In this document: piece after piece, positions 13,801 to 28,800 of the stretch
Layout: every line of letters starts with the position of its first letter
How positions within the stretch are numbered: the stretch's first letter is position 1
Assembly (NCBI GenBank): GCA_020796225.1
Contig: CM036764.1
Location: 28,931,450-28,995,449, forward strand
DNA from: Arion vulgaris
Lineage: Eukaryota > Mollusca > Gastropoda > Stylommatophora > Arionidae
Direction of reading: 5' to 3'
DNA length: 64,000 bases
Program-made: the position numbers and the translations under genes
Notes under the pieces: model-generated
Database searches by the model: none
What the model saw: the letters and a program-made list of their open reading frames with translations, nothing else
What the model was told of the DNA's origin: nothing

Positions 13801-16800
13801 TGATGATTACTGCCTTTCCTCTTGAGTGTCTTGAGCAAAGTAGCTACAGTGATGGTGTCTACTTTGCTTTTCCTCTGAGGGTTCTTAGCAAAGTAGTTCC
13901 AGTGATGAACCCGCAGTGTTTATTGAAAGAACAATGCTGTAGTTTTCCATGACATCAACATGACAGTGATTTTATAAATGGCTAAACACGTAAAAACAAA
14001 GTACTGTAGTTTTACAAAATACAAAAACAATACACAGGATTGTTTCGACAAAAGGTCTTTATCAAGCAAAGGATACAACTGAAGTGAAGAAATTCACTTC
14101 TTACATGGCACAGAACATATAGAATCAGACAATAAATTCAAGGTCTCTTGGTCGAAACGTTGCTGTGTATTCCTATTGTTTTTGTAAAACTACAGTACTT
14201 TGTTTTCAAGTGTTTTGCCATTGCTACATTCTTCTCTTATATCAATAATACAGAGATTTTATACTCCATCCTTTGCCCGTCTGCCCAGCGTGTTCGTAGC
14301 GCGTTGGACTACGGGTGACTATCCCTCTGTGTGTGCGGGTTCAATTCGCGGGATGGCAGAAAATGCCACAGATTCCCCAGATTTACGGTGTTTGTGGCAC
14401 CAAACCAAAGGGTTACGATGTCCATGGCACCGAGCCTAAGAGCTGAAAAGCTCAAGTGCTTCTGGATCGAAAAAAAAAAAATACTCCATCCTTGGTAAAC
14501 ATTTATGCTTCTCAGAACACTGTGTGTGCCTGCTCAAGCAGATGATCTGTAAAAGTGCACGATTGTACTGGTTGATGCTTGATCTCCTGATATACATTAA
14601 CTACACTGGTACATTTTTCGTACTTCCCCAAGGCAAGGTGTAATTATCAGTTTTTCCATCCTAAAGTTGACACTATTTTGGCAAATTGAATAATCTTATA
14701 TACTTTGTAGAAGACATAATTCATACTTACACAGTACCACCAAATATTCCAGAATGCAGGTCCTGTTTGGCACACTCAACATCCAAGAAGAAGTAACAGA
14801 TTCCTCTGGAGACACAATTAAATGTTTTATTAAATCTATCAGTGGATCGCTCCCTAACTAGATTTTAAAATCTTTCTTGTATAAATAAGACAATGTGAAG
14901 GCTTCAGATAATATTTTCTAAACTAGCATACCTAATATGTTTCTCTTCTTCTTCTTTTTTGTCGTCACACTGCTACCGGGTTGTTGCCCAGTGTCGTGGT
15001 TTTCTGTTTTTGTCTTGCGCTGTTCTGGTGATGTTTCTCTAATTTACATATTAGCTTATTATACCAAACAGTGATCTGTAATCCAAATATTTTAATTTGT
15101 ACTTATTTATATTTATACCAGGTTTGGTTAATGGTTGGTTATTGGTTACTAAACTGATGTCACAGCACTCCTGGCAGACCCATAAGTGCTCAGTCTTCCC
15201 CAACAGATGTCCAATGGTATGCATACTGATGGTTCCTGTGGCTCGCTGGTTAAACACACTCCTCTGTCTGCTACCAGGCTTGCTATGATTTAGGACTCAA
15301 ATCAGCCTGAACAAGACCAATGTGATGGTCAGAACACAGAATCTCCACACAAAAACATCAATGGCCATGAATTAAGGGGCATAAATCAGTTTGTGTATCA
15401 TGACTATATCATCACTGATGACCTGTCACTGGATGCAAAGCAACACTGGAGGATCAGCCGTGCCTCAAAAACCATAGCCAGGCTATTGCATAGTGTGAGG
15501 AAAATTAACATGCTGACCATTAACACCAAGATTACTGTGTACATAGATTGTATGTTGAGCACCTTTCTACATGTCTCAGAATTATGATTCTTGCACACAT
15601 CGTAGAAGAAAAAAAGATGAAGGTATAAAACATGTTTTGCCTGAGACACATACTTGGGATCTCCTGAGTGATTGATTAATAAGAATGGAATATGCAGATG
15701 CCCGTGTGCTGCCGGGGCCCGCAAGGGTAGCAAAGAATAGTACAAGCCACCCCACAGTCGCCTCTTATGACATGCCTTGTAGGTCGCAGTGTTACTATTC
15801 TTTGCTCTCTTCTGAGCCCTAACAACACACGGGCGACATCAAATATAACAATGATTGTACAAACTACATTGATAACTACTACTATGATAACATCACTGAC
15901 CACAGTGATAACTACCACTATGATAACATCACCGATCACACAATGATAACTATCACTATGGTAACATCACTGACTACATTGATAACTACCACTATGATAA
16001 CATCATGATAGCTACCACTATGATAACATCACTGACCACTATGATAACTACCACTGTGATAACATCATGATAACTACCACTCCTGATAACATCCCTGACC
16101 ACAATGATAGCTACCACTATGATAACATCATGATAGCTACCATTATGATAACATCACTGACTACATTGATAACTACCACTATGATAACATCACTGACTAC
16201 ATTGATAACTACCACTATGATAACATCACTGACTACAATGATAACTACCACTATGATAACATCATGATAGCTACCATTATGATAACATCACTGACTACAT
16301 TGATAACTACCACTATGATAACATCACTGACTACAATGATAACTACCACTATGATAACATCACATGACTACATTGATAACTACCACTATGATAACATCAC
16401 ATGACTACATTGATAACTACCACTATGATAACATCACTGACTACAATGATAACTACCACTATGATAACATCACATGACTACATTGATAACTACCACTATG
16501 ATAACATCACTGACTACATTGATAACTACCACTATGATAACATCATGATAGCTACCACTATCATAACATCACTGACCACAGTGATCTACTGGTCATTGGG
16601 TTCAACACAAAACTACATTCCTCAATAAATACTACCGCCACATAACAATGATCACATCCATCTTCCGGACTCACCTCAGTCCATATGTAATACATGGTTT
16701 GTTCTTTCCCAGCCAGTAGTTGTCTGAGATGCACACAAAGTCCACACCCTGTAAAAGAAATATATATATATATCATACCGTTATATGTTACATGGGGACT

Positions 16801-19800
16801 GCAAGTAATTTCTCTATACCTCTCTGTCCTGGGCAACTAGCTCAATCTTTTCCATGGAATTAATTATTATATTTTTGCCTCTCTCAGCAAAGTTTGTTTC
16901 AGGGTAAAAGAAAAACAACAGCACAAACAAATGATTTGATAAGGAAGAATGGATTAACCTTATCCTCAGTTTATTTTAGTTAAGAGGCAAATGACATTTT
17001 AAAAAATCACATTTAACAATTATTGAGATACACTTAGGATATAAATGCTTTAAAACAGGACTCACTACCTTTCTTCTTTCCTTTAATACTGTTTTGGCGA
17101 ACAGAGTCAGAATAAAAATCATATTTATAAAACAAGCTTTTAATGTGTGTGCTTCTTAAATAGTGTTTTTCACTGTCAATGTTTTTTTCCGAGGTCCACA
17201 TTTTGTGTGGATGGCCTTTTGCTTAATGTCCACTGTATCAGAGTAGCATCGCTCTTTGAGGCGCACTGTATCTTCTTTTCTTCTTTGGTCGTTCTTTACG
17301 ACCAATTTTAATCACTCTTTGTGATATGATTTGATCTTTGCCAAGAACGTGTATACGTTGCACATTGGTTTGGTAGGCCCCTAAACGCATAGACTTCTAC
17401 ACGTTTAGGATATGTGCATCCGATTTCAGCCAAACCTCCTTAGTCGCCTCTTACGACATGCGCGGCGGGTAACAGTGGTTCTATTCTTTACACCGCAAAT
17501 TTGGGCCCCGGTAACCACTCGGGCGTCGCACTGTATCGCTCTTTGAGGCGCACTGTATCAGAGTAGCATCGCTCTTTGAGGCGCACTGTATCAGAGTAGC
17601 ATCATTCTTTGAGGCGCACTGTATCAGAGTAGCATCCCTCTTTGAGGTGCACTATATCAGAGTAGCATCATTCTTTGAGGCGCACTGTATCAGAGTAGCA
17701 TCCCTCTTTGAGGCGCACTATATCAGAGTAGCATCCCTCTTTGAGGCACACTATATCAGAGTAGCATCCCTCTTTGAGGCGCACTATATCAGAGCAACAT
17801 CCCTCTTTGAGGCGCACTGTATTAGAGTAGCATCCCTCTTTGAGGCGCACTGTATTAGAGCAGCATTGCTCTTTGAGGCGCACTGTCTATTAGTATTCTG
17901 TGCTAAACCATTTAATTTGTTGTTTCTTGATGAAGTTCGGTACTGATGTTGTACCCTCTTTTTTTTCCTGATGTACTTATTTCTATACCGGCCTCTTCTT
18001 GGTACCCCCATCATTCTGTTTAGACACTTCATCTCTGCCGTGACTAGTTTTATTCTATCATTTCATGTCAGCAACCAAGAAGCACTAGCAGCTTCAGAAA
18101 CTGCAGAAAACTATACAAAGCATCCCTGGCATCAAGAAATAGAAATCCCATTTTCAGATTTACTCACCTTCAGAAAATCATTCTTTCTCTTCTCAATGAG
18201 GTCATCCAGACCCTCTGAACCAGACTCCTCCATCCCCTCAAAGATGAACTGAAACACAAAGAAAAGTAGACATTGTCTTCTCTAGTTTCCACTGATGTTC
18301 TTATTGACACTGCATAAGCATAGTGGGATTTTTTCTACTGTAAATGTTTTAGGGCGACCCAGTCTCAAATAGGCACTAGGGAAACACTGGGAAGTAAAGG
18401 TGGGTGTATGATGTTAACTATATCCCCCATTGCTTCAAGACTGCAATGATGCAGCCTGCTATCAGGGCCACAACTAGAAGGTGGATATGTTCTTGTTCTC
18501 TAACCTTGACTTCTTCCATCTCATTCACTGTGCCTTATATCCTGAATGTATCCAACATTACACACGTCAACTAGTATTGTTTTGCTTTAATTAAATGTTT
18601 GATATTTTGCTGATTCAGCAATGTACAGCTAGTCATGAGTCATTTATGTGTGACTAAGAAACAAGTGAGAGGTTGTGTTTAAGTTTAATTTATCTTATTT
18701 CTATAGTTACACACAGGTTCAGTTTATGCTTCTTCATTCTTAGAATTCTATTCAGAATGAGAGTTATACCGTGCTTTTTTTTTTCGTCCGCTTTCAACTC
18801 AGACGAAGTTCCATCTCTGAAACTGATTTTTGCGTGAAAATCTGTTTTCCAATTTCTTACAATGGCAGCAGCGTGCACATTGTAAATTACTTTACACTGG
18901 CAGCCGTGTGCTCAATGTACTCGTAATTAGTATTCCTCGCCATACAGGCAGATTTTCTCCGACTTCAGAGGTACTCACGTTATCGTCCTGAGTAAGACCA
19001 GGGACTCGAACAAATGCCGGACAGTAGGTTCGAACCCGAGCTATGAGGCGTTTCACAGCTAGCAGGCCGAGCTACTATCAACTACTCTAGGCAGTCCCCC
19101 ATACAGTGCTACATAGAGCCAATACTGACATACAGATGCGAGTCATAGATGGTAAACAGATAGAAAAATCTCTGGAGGCCACAGAGATGTGGTTTTACAG
19201 AAGAATGATGGGAATCCCATGGACTGCTAAAATGATGAATATAGAAGTGTTGAATGAGGCCAAAACACAGAGATAACTTATTGTCAATATAAGAATGAGA
19301 CAGTCATCATTTTTCAGACATGTAATTAGAAGGGAAGGTTTAGAACACATTGTGACAACCGATAAATTTGAAGGGAGATGAGACAGGTAGACAGAGAGAG
19401 AGAAAATATTAGACAGACTGACTTCATGTCATGGAGGAGCATCAAAATCTGAGACAATAGCAAATACCAGGGACAGAGAGTTGTGAAGATCCATGATCAT
19501 CTACATCAGCAGCACGGTACCTGATGATGATAATTCTTTTGATCTTCACATTAAGTGATACGCTTATTTCCTGCAATCAATACGTACACATACATATTTT
19601 TAGTTTTTCTTTGATAACAAGTTTTATCTCAGAAAGTTTACATGATGATCATAGTTTTTCATAACTCCCACCTTCTCAAGAAATTACACTATAAGGACAC
19701 AAGTCAGTGTTTATCTAAAACATAACATTAGTACCTGTGGCTTCAAATTAATACAAGACATATTAATTTTAAATATTACTTAGTGGTGTCAATTGATAAC

Positions 19801-22800
19801 AGCTGGGCTCTACTGTTCAAGTTCCTAGATTTATAACCAACCTGTCTTTTATTTTTTTCTTCAATTCTTACTTTCACTCCCTCAATTTGCTCCAACACTT
19901 AATTAACCACTAAAATTAACCACTAAAACAGCCACCCATGGATACCAGGCCTATGTCCTCATTTCACTTCTTTATAATATTTTTTTTTGTCTGCCTGTAT
20001 GAATTCAAACGTAGTCATGGTGTCTCTTGCATGAAGGCATGCTTTCCTTACCACTAGTGTCCATCATATTTCAGGCAAGTCTTACTCTGACTTCAGAGGT
20101 ACTTGTAATTTAGATATGCAAGTAAAGGATTATAGTATTGAAACATGGCCCACACCAAGAAAAGAGTCTGAACAGCTTCCACATGATGTGCCTTCAAAGA
20201 CTTATTGACATTGTGTGGCAAGATACCCCCAATGAGGCATTGGAAAGTACAAGCATTACAAAAATATTTTCTGTGCTTAGTTTTTATAGACCGAGACAGA
20301 TGTGACATATTCAGAGGATGGACTATGACAGAATGCCAAATGACCATTTCTGTGGGAAATTGCAGACAGGTATGAGATCTCAAGGATACCCTTTACTTCA
20401 GTATAAGAATGTATGCAAGAGAGATATGCAAAATACAAGCATTAATGTTGATTGGTTGGAGCAGAAGGCATGGAAAAAAATCAAAAGTGGTATAAGGAGA
20501 GAGGAAAAACGTATTGCAGAGAGGCTAGGCTGAATGTTTGATGAGAAACACCATATCCTGAAATGGCAACAATCGGGGAAGACTTTTCCTAGTGCACATT
20601 AGTCTTGCTGTCACAAGCGCTCCTTGCTATGGATTGTAGTTTTTACCGCTTTGGGGCACTTCCTAAACACTATCATCTGCAAAGACAGAATGGAGCCAAC
20701 ATAGAACAACACAAAAACAAAACCATAAACCAGCATTATGTCTCCTCTCCCTGTTACCTCATTCCAAACCTTCCCTTTCATTACTTTTATTGGATTTTAT
20801 GTTAACTTTCATGTCACACTTGAACAAACCTTAAAGTTGACAGGGATTTCCAACTGTAGTTCTTGCATTGCCTCAATACAGTTAAGCCATCCAAGGACAG
20901 GAGCCTGTTTCAAAGAACACAACATTTTTTTTTGGTAGGAGCAGGCTAACTTAATCTAGTTACAGCAAGCTACAAGTAATAGAGACCAAACACAGAACAT
21001 TGACTTTTGCTGATGACATCTTAACATATAGTACTGAATCGAACAGACAAGAAATGATTCAAAATATTCAAAAGACATTACATATCATCTCACACTGTTG
21101 AAGGGAGTCTCACTCTCAGGTCAATCCTGAGAAGGTGTGCGAGCTGTGCTGCCCTTTGAAAAATGTCATAGCCAGGGATAATCTATCCAGATTCCCCTTT
21201 GATGAGCAGGCTAGAGCATCGTGATAGGCTGTTCTATCTAGGGACAACCTTTGATCGCAATCCATCTTTCAAAAATCATGTTCAACAAATCATACAATAT
21301 TGCAAGCACCGTCTCACAGCTCTAAAAGCTATGCAGTCGCACACCTTGAGCAGTGACTGCATGATCGGTTCCACCAACTGGTAATGTTATGTAGTGTTGT
21401 CATGGATCAAAGCATCGTCATGATAAAAAAACGCTTGGGGTTCCCAGCTAGAGCACATGGTAGGGTCATTTCAAAGTGGAACCAAGCATACAGGTCCAAA
21501 ATGGCAGGCTGCAACATTGGTAGATGTCATTATAGAGGCTTTCAACCTCCAGGGGCTTATGTATATCTACTATCCTGAACATACAGGTGTTTGTGGTAAT
21601 GAGAGAGCAGATTTCACCAACAACATCGATCATCAGAAAGCTGAAGATAGATATGAATTCATGCTTTGATTGCTCAGTGACTGCCTGTTGGATGAGGACA
21701 CTGAAATTGTTGTTGAATATATCCAGAAATTCAAAGAGTTTTGAATCACACAGTGTACAAGCAGGACTGGATGCCTGAGAAGCAGTATGAGAAGTTTATT
21801 TAACCTGTGAGCCATGGGAACCATCAACTTGAAAGTCCTTCTAATTCAGTTGGGAAAGACTGAGCACATAGGTTGGCCCAGAGTGCAATTCTGTCGGTTC
21901 AAAAACCAATAGCATGTCTTAACATAGATAAGAATTCCCACACATGACTTTGTATAGATTATCGTCCTTGTGGTGCCAAGGCATGTTCCTCGCAAGGAAA
22001 GCAAAGAATAGCATCACTGCGACCTACAAGGCATGTCGTAAGAGAAGACTGATGTAGGCCATAGGGAAGATAACCTAGTAAATAAAAAGCATTGCAGAAA
22101 TCAGATGTGCTGACTCTTAGGTTCAGATCACACACAAATCACGCAGAGTGGTTAACATGTGGTCGATATGTAGCATTCAAAGAACTCACACACTAAATTT
22201 GTATACATTCACATATTATATTTTTTTAAACATAAAAATTAACTTATTTCACTCTGCATAGACATATATTCATTTACACAGCATTCTTGCATTATATACT
22301 TCCTTATATACTATTTGGACCAATAGAACTACATGTACATGAAGTATTATTGATAAAGATACTCTCAACATTTTTTGAGTGACACAAACAAGCTGACATG
22401 GTAGCTGTTGGACTAAAGATATGGCACACATAATAATTGATAGATAACAGAACACTTTAGATAGATAAGAACATAGATACATGATTGCCGATAGATAAAA
22501 TGCTTATACAAACTTTGATAACAACATTTACATGCGTTAAAAAATTAAATTATGTTTCTGTCACTGATAAGATCATGTTTCTGGGACTTATTAACAATTT
22601 GTTTCAACAATTTCTTCTTCAAATGTTCCATATCGACTACTTGTTAACTACTCTTTGTGATTTGTATGTGATCCAAGCCTAAAGCGACTGTACATTGTGC
22701 CAGTTATGCGCCTACAAGTAGGCCAACACATCTGATTTCTGTGACGATGGGTAGCTTCCCTAGAACCATACATTAGTCTCCTCTTACGACATGCCTTGTA

Positions 22801-25800
22801 GGTGGCAGTGTTACTATTTTTTGATTCCTTTGAGGTCCCCAGCAACACACAGACAGTTCCAACAACTGACAAAAAGCATGTTTCTGTGATTGTTAATATC
22901 TTACAATGCTTATATAACTTTTGTTATGACAAAATGCATCATTATCATCTAGCGTGTCTCTGTTGGAACTTAGCTCCCATGACAGTAGCTTTCTTCCTGC
23001 ATTCGTCTACTATGAATTCAGGTGTAGTCATGGTACCTTATGTGGTGCATCTAACTGATTTTTGCATGTAGACCTGCTTTCCTTTGATCAGTGTCCCCGT
23101 ATACAGGAGTACCTTCTCCAACTTCAGAGGTAGCAATTAGCTCTAAATACCACTGTCTTGTGTGGGGTTCCAGCATCTGTTGCATTCAACTCATCTATGG
23201 CATCTTACACCCATCTTCTCCTTGGTCTTCCTTTCTCTCATCTGCCCGATATAATGTCCTCCAGAATGATCTAATGAGAATTATATTGTTTTATATGTGC
23301 AACGTATTTCATTTTTCTCAATTTTCACTTCTTTATCAACCACTTCTCTTCAATTGTAACTGATTCTGTATATATCGTCTATATTTAGTATCCCTGACCT
23401 CAGTCATTTTTAACATAAAGTCTAATATAAAACGATAAATATTTCAAAGCTATTTGTAAACTTTTGTAATTTATATTAACTAGAATTAAATTACTACAGG
23501 ACGTCAAGATTTTCTTCAGATATCCGGCATGGTATAATCGTTTACCGCCAACATGGATGTCTGAATATCTCATTCATGAATTTTACGGACACCTATGGCG
23601 CTAGTTTGTGTGTGTGACCAACACACGCTGTGTTTAGTTAGCATTTTTTCAGCTGTAACTTATTCATAAAAAGAAAGTATACATATAACAAGAAAGTAGC
23701 AGTTGGAGTTTATAACTTAAAATATTGTAGTCAGAGGCCTTTAGTAAATGGAAATTTGTATCACAAATTTCTAATTGTTTTTTGCATCATCGCTTGTATT
23801 TTGTTATTCCAGAGATATCTGCATTAGATCTGACAATGTAGTCAACATATTTATAAAGGTCATCCGTTTCCCTTCAACTTGATATCCAAGTTATACTTTA
23901 TTCAAAATGAAGTGTTACTATTTTAGATAAGTTAACTCGTGTCCGCAATTTTTCAGACAACAAAAATAATTCCACCCAGGAGTTTCTTCATCTTCTAACC
24001 AGGGCTGCGAGTTTTCACTCTTGGGTAGCCAATGCCAATTTGTAGAATCTGCATGTGTTCTGTAATTGTGGAAGACTAGTGTAAAAGGTATTATGAACAA
24101 ATGGGTGTGGTGGAAGGAGGACCCACCCAGGAGCTAAAATAATTACATTCTGAATCAGTTAAGATGTTGCAAAATTGACATTGTTGCTCTTTTTTTGTTC
24201 TGTCCATGGCATTCTGAGCATTTTTATGCAGTACTTGCAATCAAAGACGTTGATTGATTTTGTTACTGTATTATAAATAGTCCATGCCTCACCACCATAC
24301 ATTGCTGTGGGAAAAATACATGCTCTTAAAATCTGTTTTTGCCTTAATATCAGTTCACGTCCATAGATTTTGTAATACTTTGCAGAACTTATATTAAAAG
24401 AGTACTGATATAAAGAGAAAACTTCTGATTTTTAAATAGTATGAGCATTTAAAATGCATTCATGATTATATGTAAATGGCATATAACATGTCCACAATTT
24501 CTGATGAATATATTTATCTTTAAATAAGTGATGTGAATTATTTCAACATAAGACTTACTTTATCATCTGTAGAGCCTCTTCCATACAGCTTTCCATCTAC
24601 TTCTGTCAGGACAAAAGGTTCAGTGTCCCAACCATCAGACTAAAAAAAAAGTCCTATATGTTAGTTGCTTCTTTGCAATCCACATATTCACCACAAATTA
24701 AATATGTTTTTTATATTTTCTATACAACTATTTGTATGTAATTTATATTTCCTTCACTACCATTTATATGTCATCTCTATTTTCGTCATCACTATTTATG
24801 TAATTTATATCCATTAATAACAATTCATTGAAAGAGCTCTACAGGATGTAGAATCATAAACATACCTTGGTAGCAACATAGACACAGAAAGGGGAACAAA
24901 CAAAGATGTCAAGATAAGAATACAAAAAGTAAGAGAAAATTTTATTGCATTGGGTAAAATATGGAAGTCAAAGGAGATCAAAACAAACACAAATCTGAGA
25001 ATCTTTCAATTAAATGTGAAGTTAGTGCTGTTCTATGGCTCAGAAACATGGAGGACAACAAAAGAAACCACCAGAAAAATAGACCTTCATAAATCGATGT
25101 TTACGTAAAATAGAGGGACTGAGATGGTATGATAAGATTACAAACGAGGAACTCAGTGAAAGAATTAAGCAGATACTGGTGGAGAAAGAAAGGAAGAGAC
25201 GCTGGCGATGGATAGAACACACATTGAGAAGACCGATCGAAAGCATTGCAAGAAAGGCAATGCTTTGGAACCCGGAGGAAAAGAGAAGATGGGGAAGGCC
25301 TAGACATGTCTGGAGAAGAGAGGAAGAGTTGGAAGAAGTTTGTTGAAGACCTGTGCTCCGTTGGGAGTTGAAAGGTGAAGAAGTATTCATATTTAATCTA
25401 ACAGTCAGATGCGACACATTAGGTGTCATGACTGAGGCCTAAATTCATAGCAGGTGAATAGGAAAATAAAAAGAATGATCAACGTATATATTTCTCCATG
25501 TGAATGCCTGGTCTCTTAATGAGAACAGTACAAAACCACAATCTCCACCATGCAAGACATAGAGACATGTAAATAAGGTTACCCATTTCACCAGTGAGTT
25601 AGCAGCCAAATTTGGGGTGTAAGAATAGAACCACTGTTTCTGCCATCATGTCATAGAGGCGACTAAGAAGGTTTGGCTGAAATCGATGCACATGTTCCTA
25701 AACATGTACAAGTCTATATATTAGGGCCTACGAAACCAATGTGCAGCATATACACGTTCTTGGCAAAGATCAAACATATCACAAAGAGTGATCTTCTCCT

Positions 25801-28800
25801 TCTTTGCATTCGTTCTTTATGACCAATTTTAATCACTCTTTGTGATATGTTTGATCTTTGCCAAGAACGTGTATACGTTGCACATTGGTTTGGTAGGCCC
25901 CTAAACGCATAAGACTTCTACATGTTTAGGACACATGCATCCGATTTCAGCCAAACCTTAGTAGCCTCTTACGACATGAGTGGCAGGTAACAGTGGTTCT
26001 ATTCTTTACACCCCAAATTTGGGCCTCAACACCCGGGCGACAAATTGGTCAGAAAGGACGAATGCAAAGAAGAAGAAAAAGAGGTTACCTATTTGACAAG
26101 AATGCTTATATTATAATATAAATCACTGCAGAAACTATGATTGCACTAGTAAAATGATGTCAAAAATCAGTTTTAATTGGTCTTCAACATTTTCAGTGTC
26201 TTGCCATGCTGGTAAATTTTGCCACACTGTTGCCCCATCTCCACATCAAAGATCTTCTGTAATAGATCTTCTGCATTGTATGTCTCTTGTCATTTTGGTA
26301 CTTTCTGACGAACTATTGCCCCCGATCTGATTTATCTTCATATCTAAGTTTGGCTGCAATAGGTCAGTAACATATTTAAACTCTTGCCATATTGTTACAT
26401 TCTGACAAGCTAGTGCCCCACTTTGGAGACCATCATTAAGAGATGAAGATGGAGGTGGTTTGGACATGTATGTCGTATGCCAGTGTGGGCATTGGCTAGG
26501 ACAGCTCCCACAGATGGACAGTGGATGGGAAGAGAAGGCTTGGAAGTCCAAAGGAAACATGGAGAAGAACGATTGAGAGTTGAAGGAGTGTAGCATGATC
26601 CTTCCTTCCTTCCTTTCGTTCGCTTGAAATATGTCTATATATTCAATGTTGTCTCTTGTATGAACTTCACTGTCTTTTGTAGCTCACAGAGGTCCGTGTA
26701 GTTTTATGTCGAGTGTTGTTTCGTTAGGCCAGTGAGTTTGCCTCAGTGTATCATATTTGGGGCAGTCTTGAAGTATGTGCTCTGCAGTCTGGTTTGCCTG
26801 TCCACATGTACACATGGCTGAATTGCCAATCTTGAATTTTGTATACATGTGGCTGCGGACCCGATTGTGTCCTGTTCTAAGGCGCAGAATCACAACTTGT
26901 TCCAATCTGCTCATATTATAGTAATCGGCTTGTGTTGGTATTTGTGGCTTTCTCATTGATTTAATCATCCTTTTCTTTGGTGGTAGGTAACTGGCACATC
27001 CGGCTGCTCTCCTGCAGCACCTTCCTTGGCCAATCGGTCTGCTGTTTCATTTCCTGGTATTCCACAGTGAGAGGGTATCCACTGCAAGACAACCCTGCGA
27101 TGCTTGGACAATTTAGACAGTAGGGTCTGTAGACATGGCAATTTTCTGGACTGAAGTGCTTGGAGTGCTGATTTTGCATCAGTCAAAAATACAACAGGTT
27201 GAGGATCGGGTCTGGTATTCAACAGTTTTTCAGTTGCCACCTTGATTGCCTGAATTTCTGCATCATAGTTGTGACAGAATTTTCCCGTTGGCACTTTAAT
27301 CGCATCTCTAGCGTTGTTTGGGTATTCTATGTACACTCCTGCTCCTCCATTCTTCACTGCATTTTCTGCTGACCCATCCGTGTATACCCGGACCCAGAGG
27401 TCATGTGGGTATTCTTCATCAAGTAAACTGAGAGTGACTGTCTTGCGTTGTATGCTGTTCTGCTCATCCTTGTTGAATATTCCTTTCACTTCTGTCTGGA
27501 TACATACTTCTGGTTCAGTCTCCTCTCTCCAAGGGGTTTGCTCTGGCACAGACTTTAGGGAATGCCAACTTTTGGTAGGTCTGAAGTTTGCCTATTCAGT
27601 CTTTTGGCCTGGTGAATAAAGCTGCTTCTTTTCAGCCTCCCCAATGCTAGATTTTTAATCTGTTTTCCATTGGGTGGCTTGGCATACTCAGAAACTTTTC
27701 TGCCTGCGTCATCACTTTTGTGTCTCTGCGTTCTCTCAGTGCTTGTATTCCCCCACTCTTTCCATCTCCACTATTGGTGTTGTTTTCATTGCTCCTGTGA
27801 TGACACGAGGCGCCTGGTTTTGCACCTTATCCAGTTCTCCTAATGTGGTATTTGATGCTGGACACCATGCAGCTGACCCATATTCCAGGTGTGGTCGTAT
27901 GCCCTGCTGATAAATATTTTTAAGTATTTTTGACTGGCGCCCATGTGGTTCCAGTGTAGCATGATGGGAGACGGTTGGTAGAAAGGCAGCAGAACGGCAA
28001 CAGTGGTGGTCTCTTGTGGAAGCCTTATGTGTCAATCGGGACACGAAGAGGATATAGATAGATAGATTGCCCCACGCTAAGATCTGATTCATCTTCATAT
28101 CTAAGTTCGGCTGCAATAGATCATAAACATAATTAAACTCTTACCATGGTGGTACTTTCTGCATTACTGTTGTCCCATACTCAGAACTGAACAGACAATA
28201 AAAAAGTATGACCAAATAAACTTATGTCACCTTTTCTGCTGGCTGAACATCCAGGTGACCATAAACCAGAAGTGTCTTCTTTTTTGGGTCATTTCCAAGT
28301 GTACCTAGTAGTACTGGAGGAAGTGGAATTTTGCTTCCATCAGGCAAAGTTTGTTCACCAAGTTCTGCATATTCAAATGAACCTCCAAGTTGGGAAAGTA
28401 GCTGAAGATTGTAAAAAAAATGGAATTCTAAATATCGAAACTACACAAATCAAAATCACATTTTGAAATAAGTCTATGAATTCAAAAAAAGAAAGTGGTT
28501 TCAAGAACAACATAATAAATGATGACCCAGAAACATTGCATGTATGGTAAAATTTGATTTAAAAAGAATACATTCTTAAAAAGCTCAACCAGCTAAATGT
28601 ACCATTCTATTAAAGTAACAAGTATATGTGACACTTTAAAAACCAAAATTTAGCAGGCATACTATACTTGTGTGTTGTCGGAGCTCGCCAGGGGAGCAAA
28701 GAATAGTAACAATGGAACCTACAAGGCATGTCGTAAGAGACTAGTGAGGTAGGGGCCTAGGAAGCTACCCTAGTAAATAAAAAGCGCTATGGAAATCGGA

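Noticed and set aside
14278..14360. A genuine tRNA gene at the head of SINE C
   Set aside because: Boxes A and B are visible but the arms do not pair fully and the same head recurs in truncated copies with a common body and poly(A).
16067..16628. Open frames with MITSLTT repeats as a repeat protein gene
   Set aside because: They follow from a 36-bp minisatellite in intron 7; no start context, splice support or second-copy conservation.
15845..17890. CRISPR-like regular repeats
   Set aside because: Units are head-to-tail without unique spacers, in an animal intron.
17647..17946. Open frame with [11 protein letters not shown] repeats
   Set aside because: By-product of the 33-bp minisatellite; the opposite strand is equally open.
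20093..20383. Minus-strand 96-codon frame as a gene
   Set aside because: The plus strand reads as a LINE tail (KDTLK.., WE..A..) over the same bases; the minus frame is a shadow.
23918..24100. Minus-strand 60-codon frame before the RT fragment
   Set aside because: No similarity to a LINE or host protein that I recognise; too short to support.
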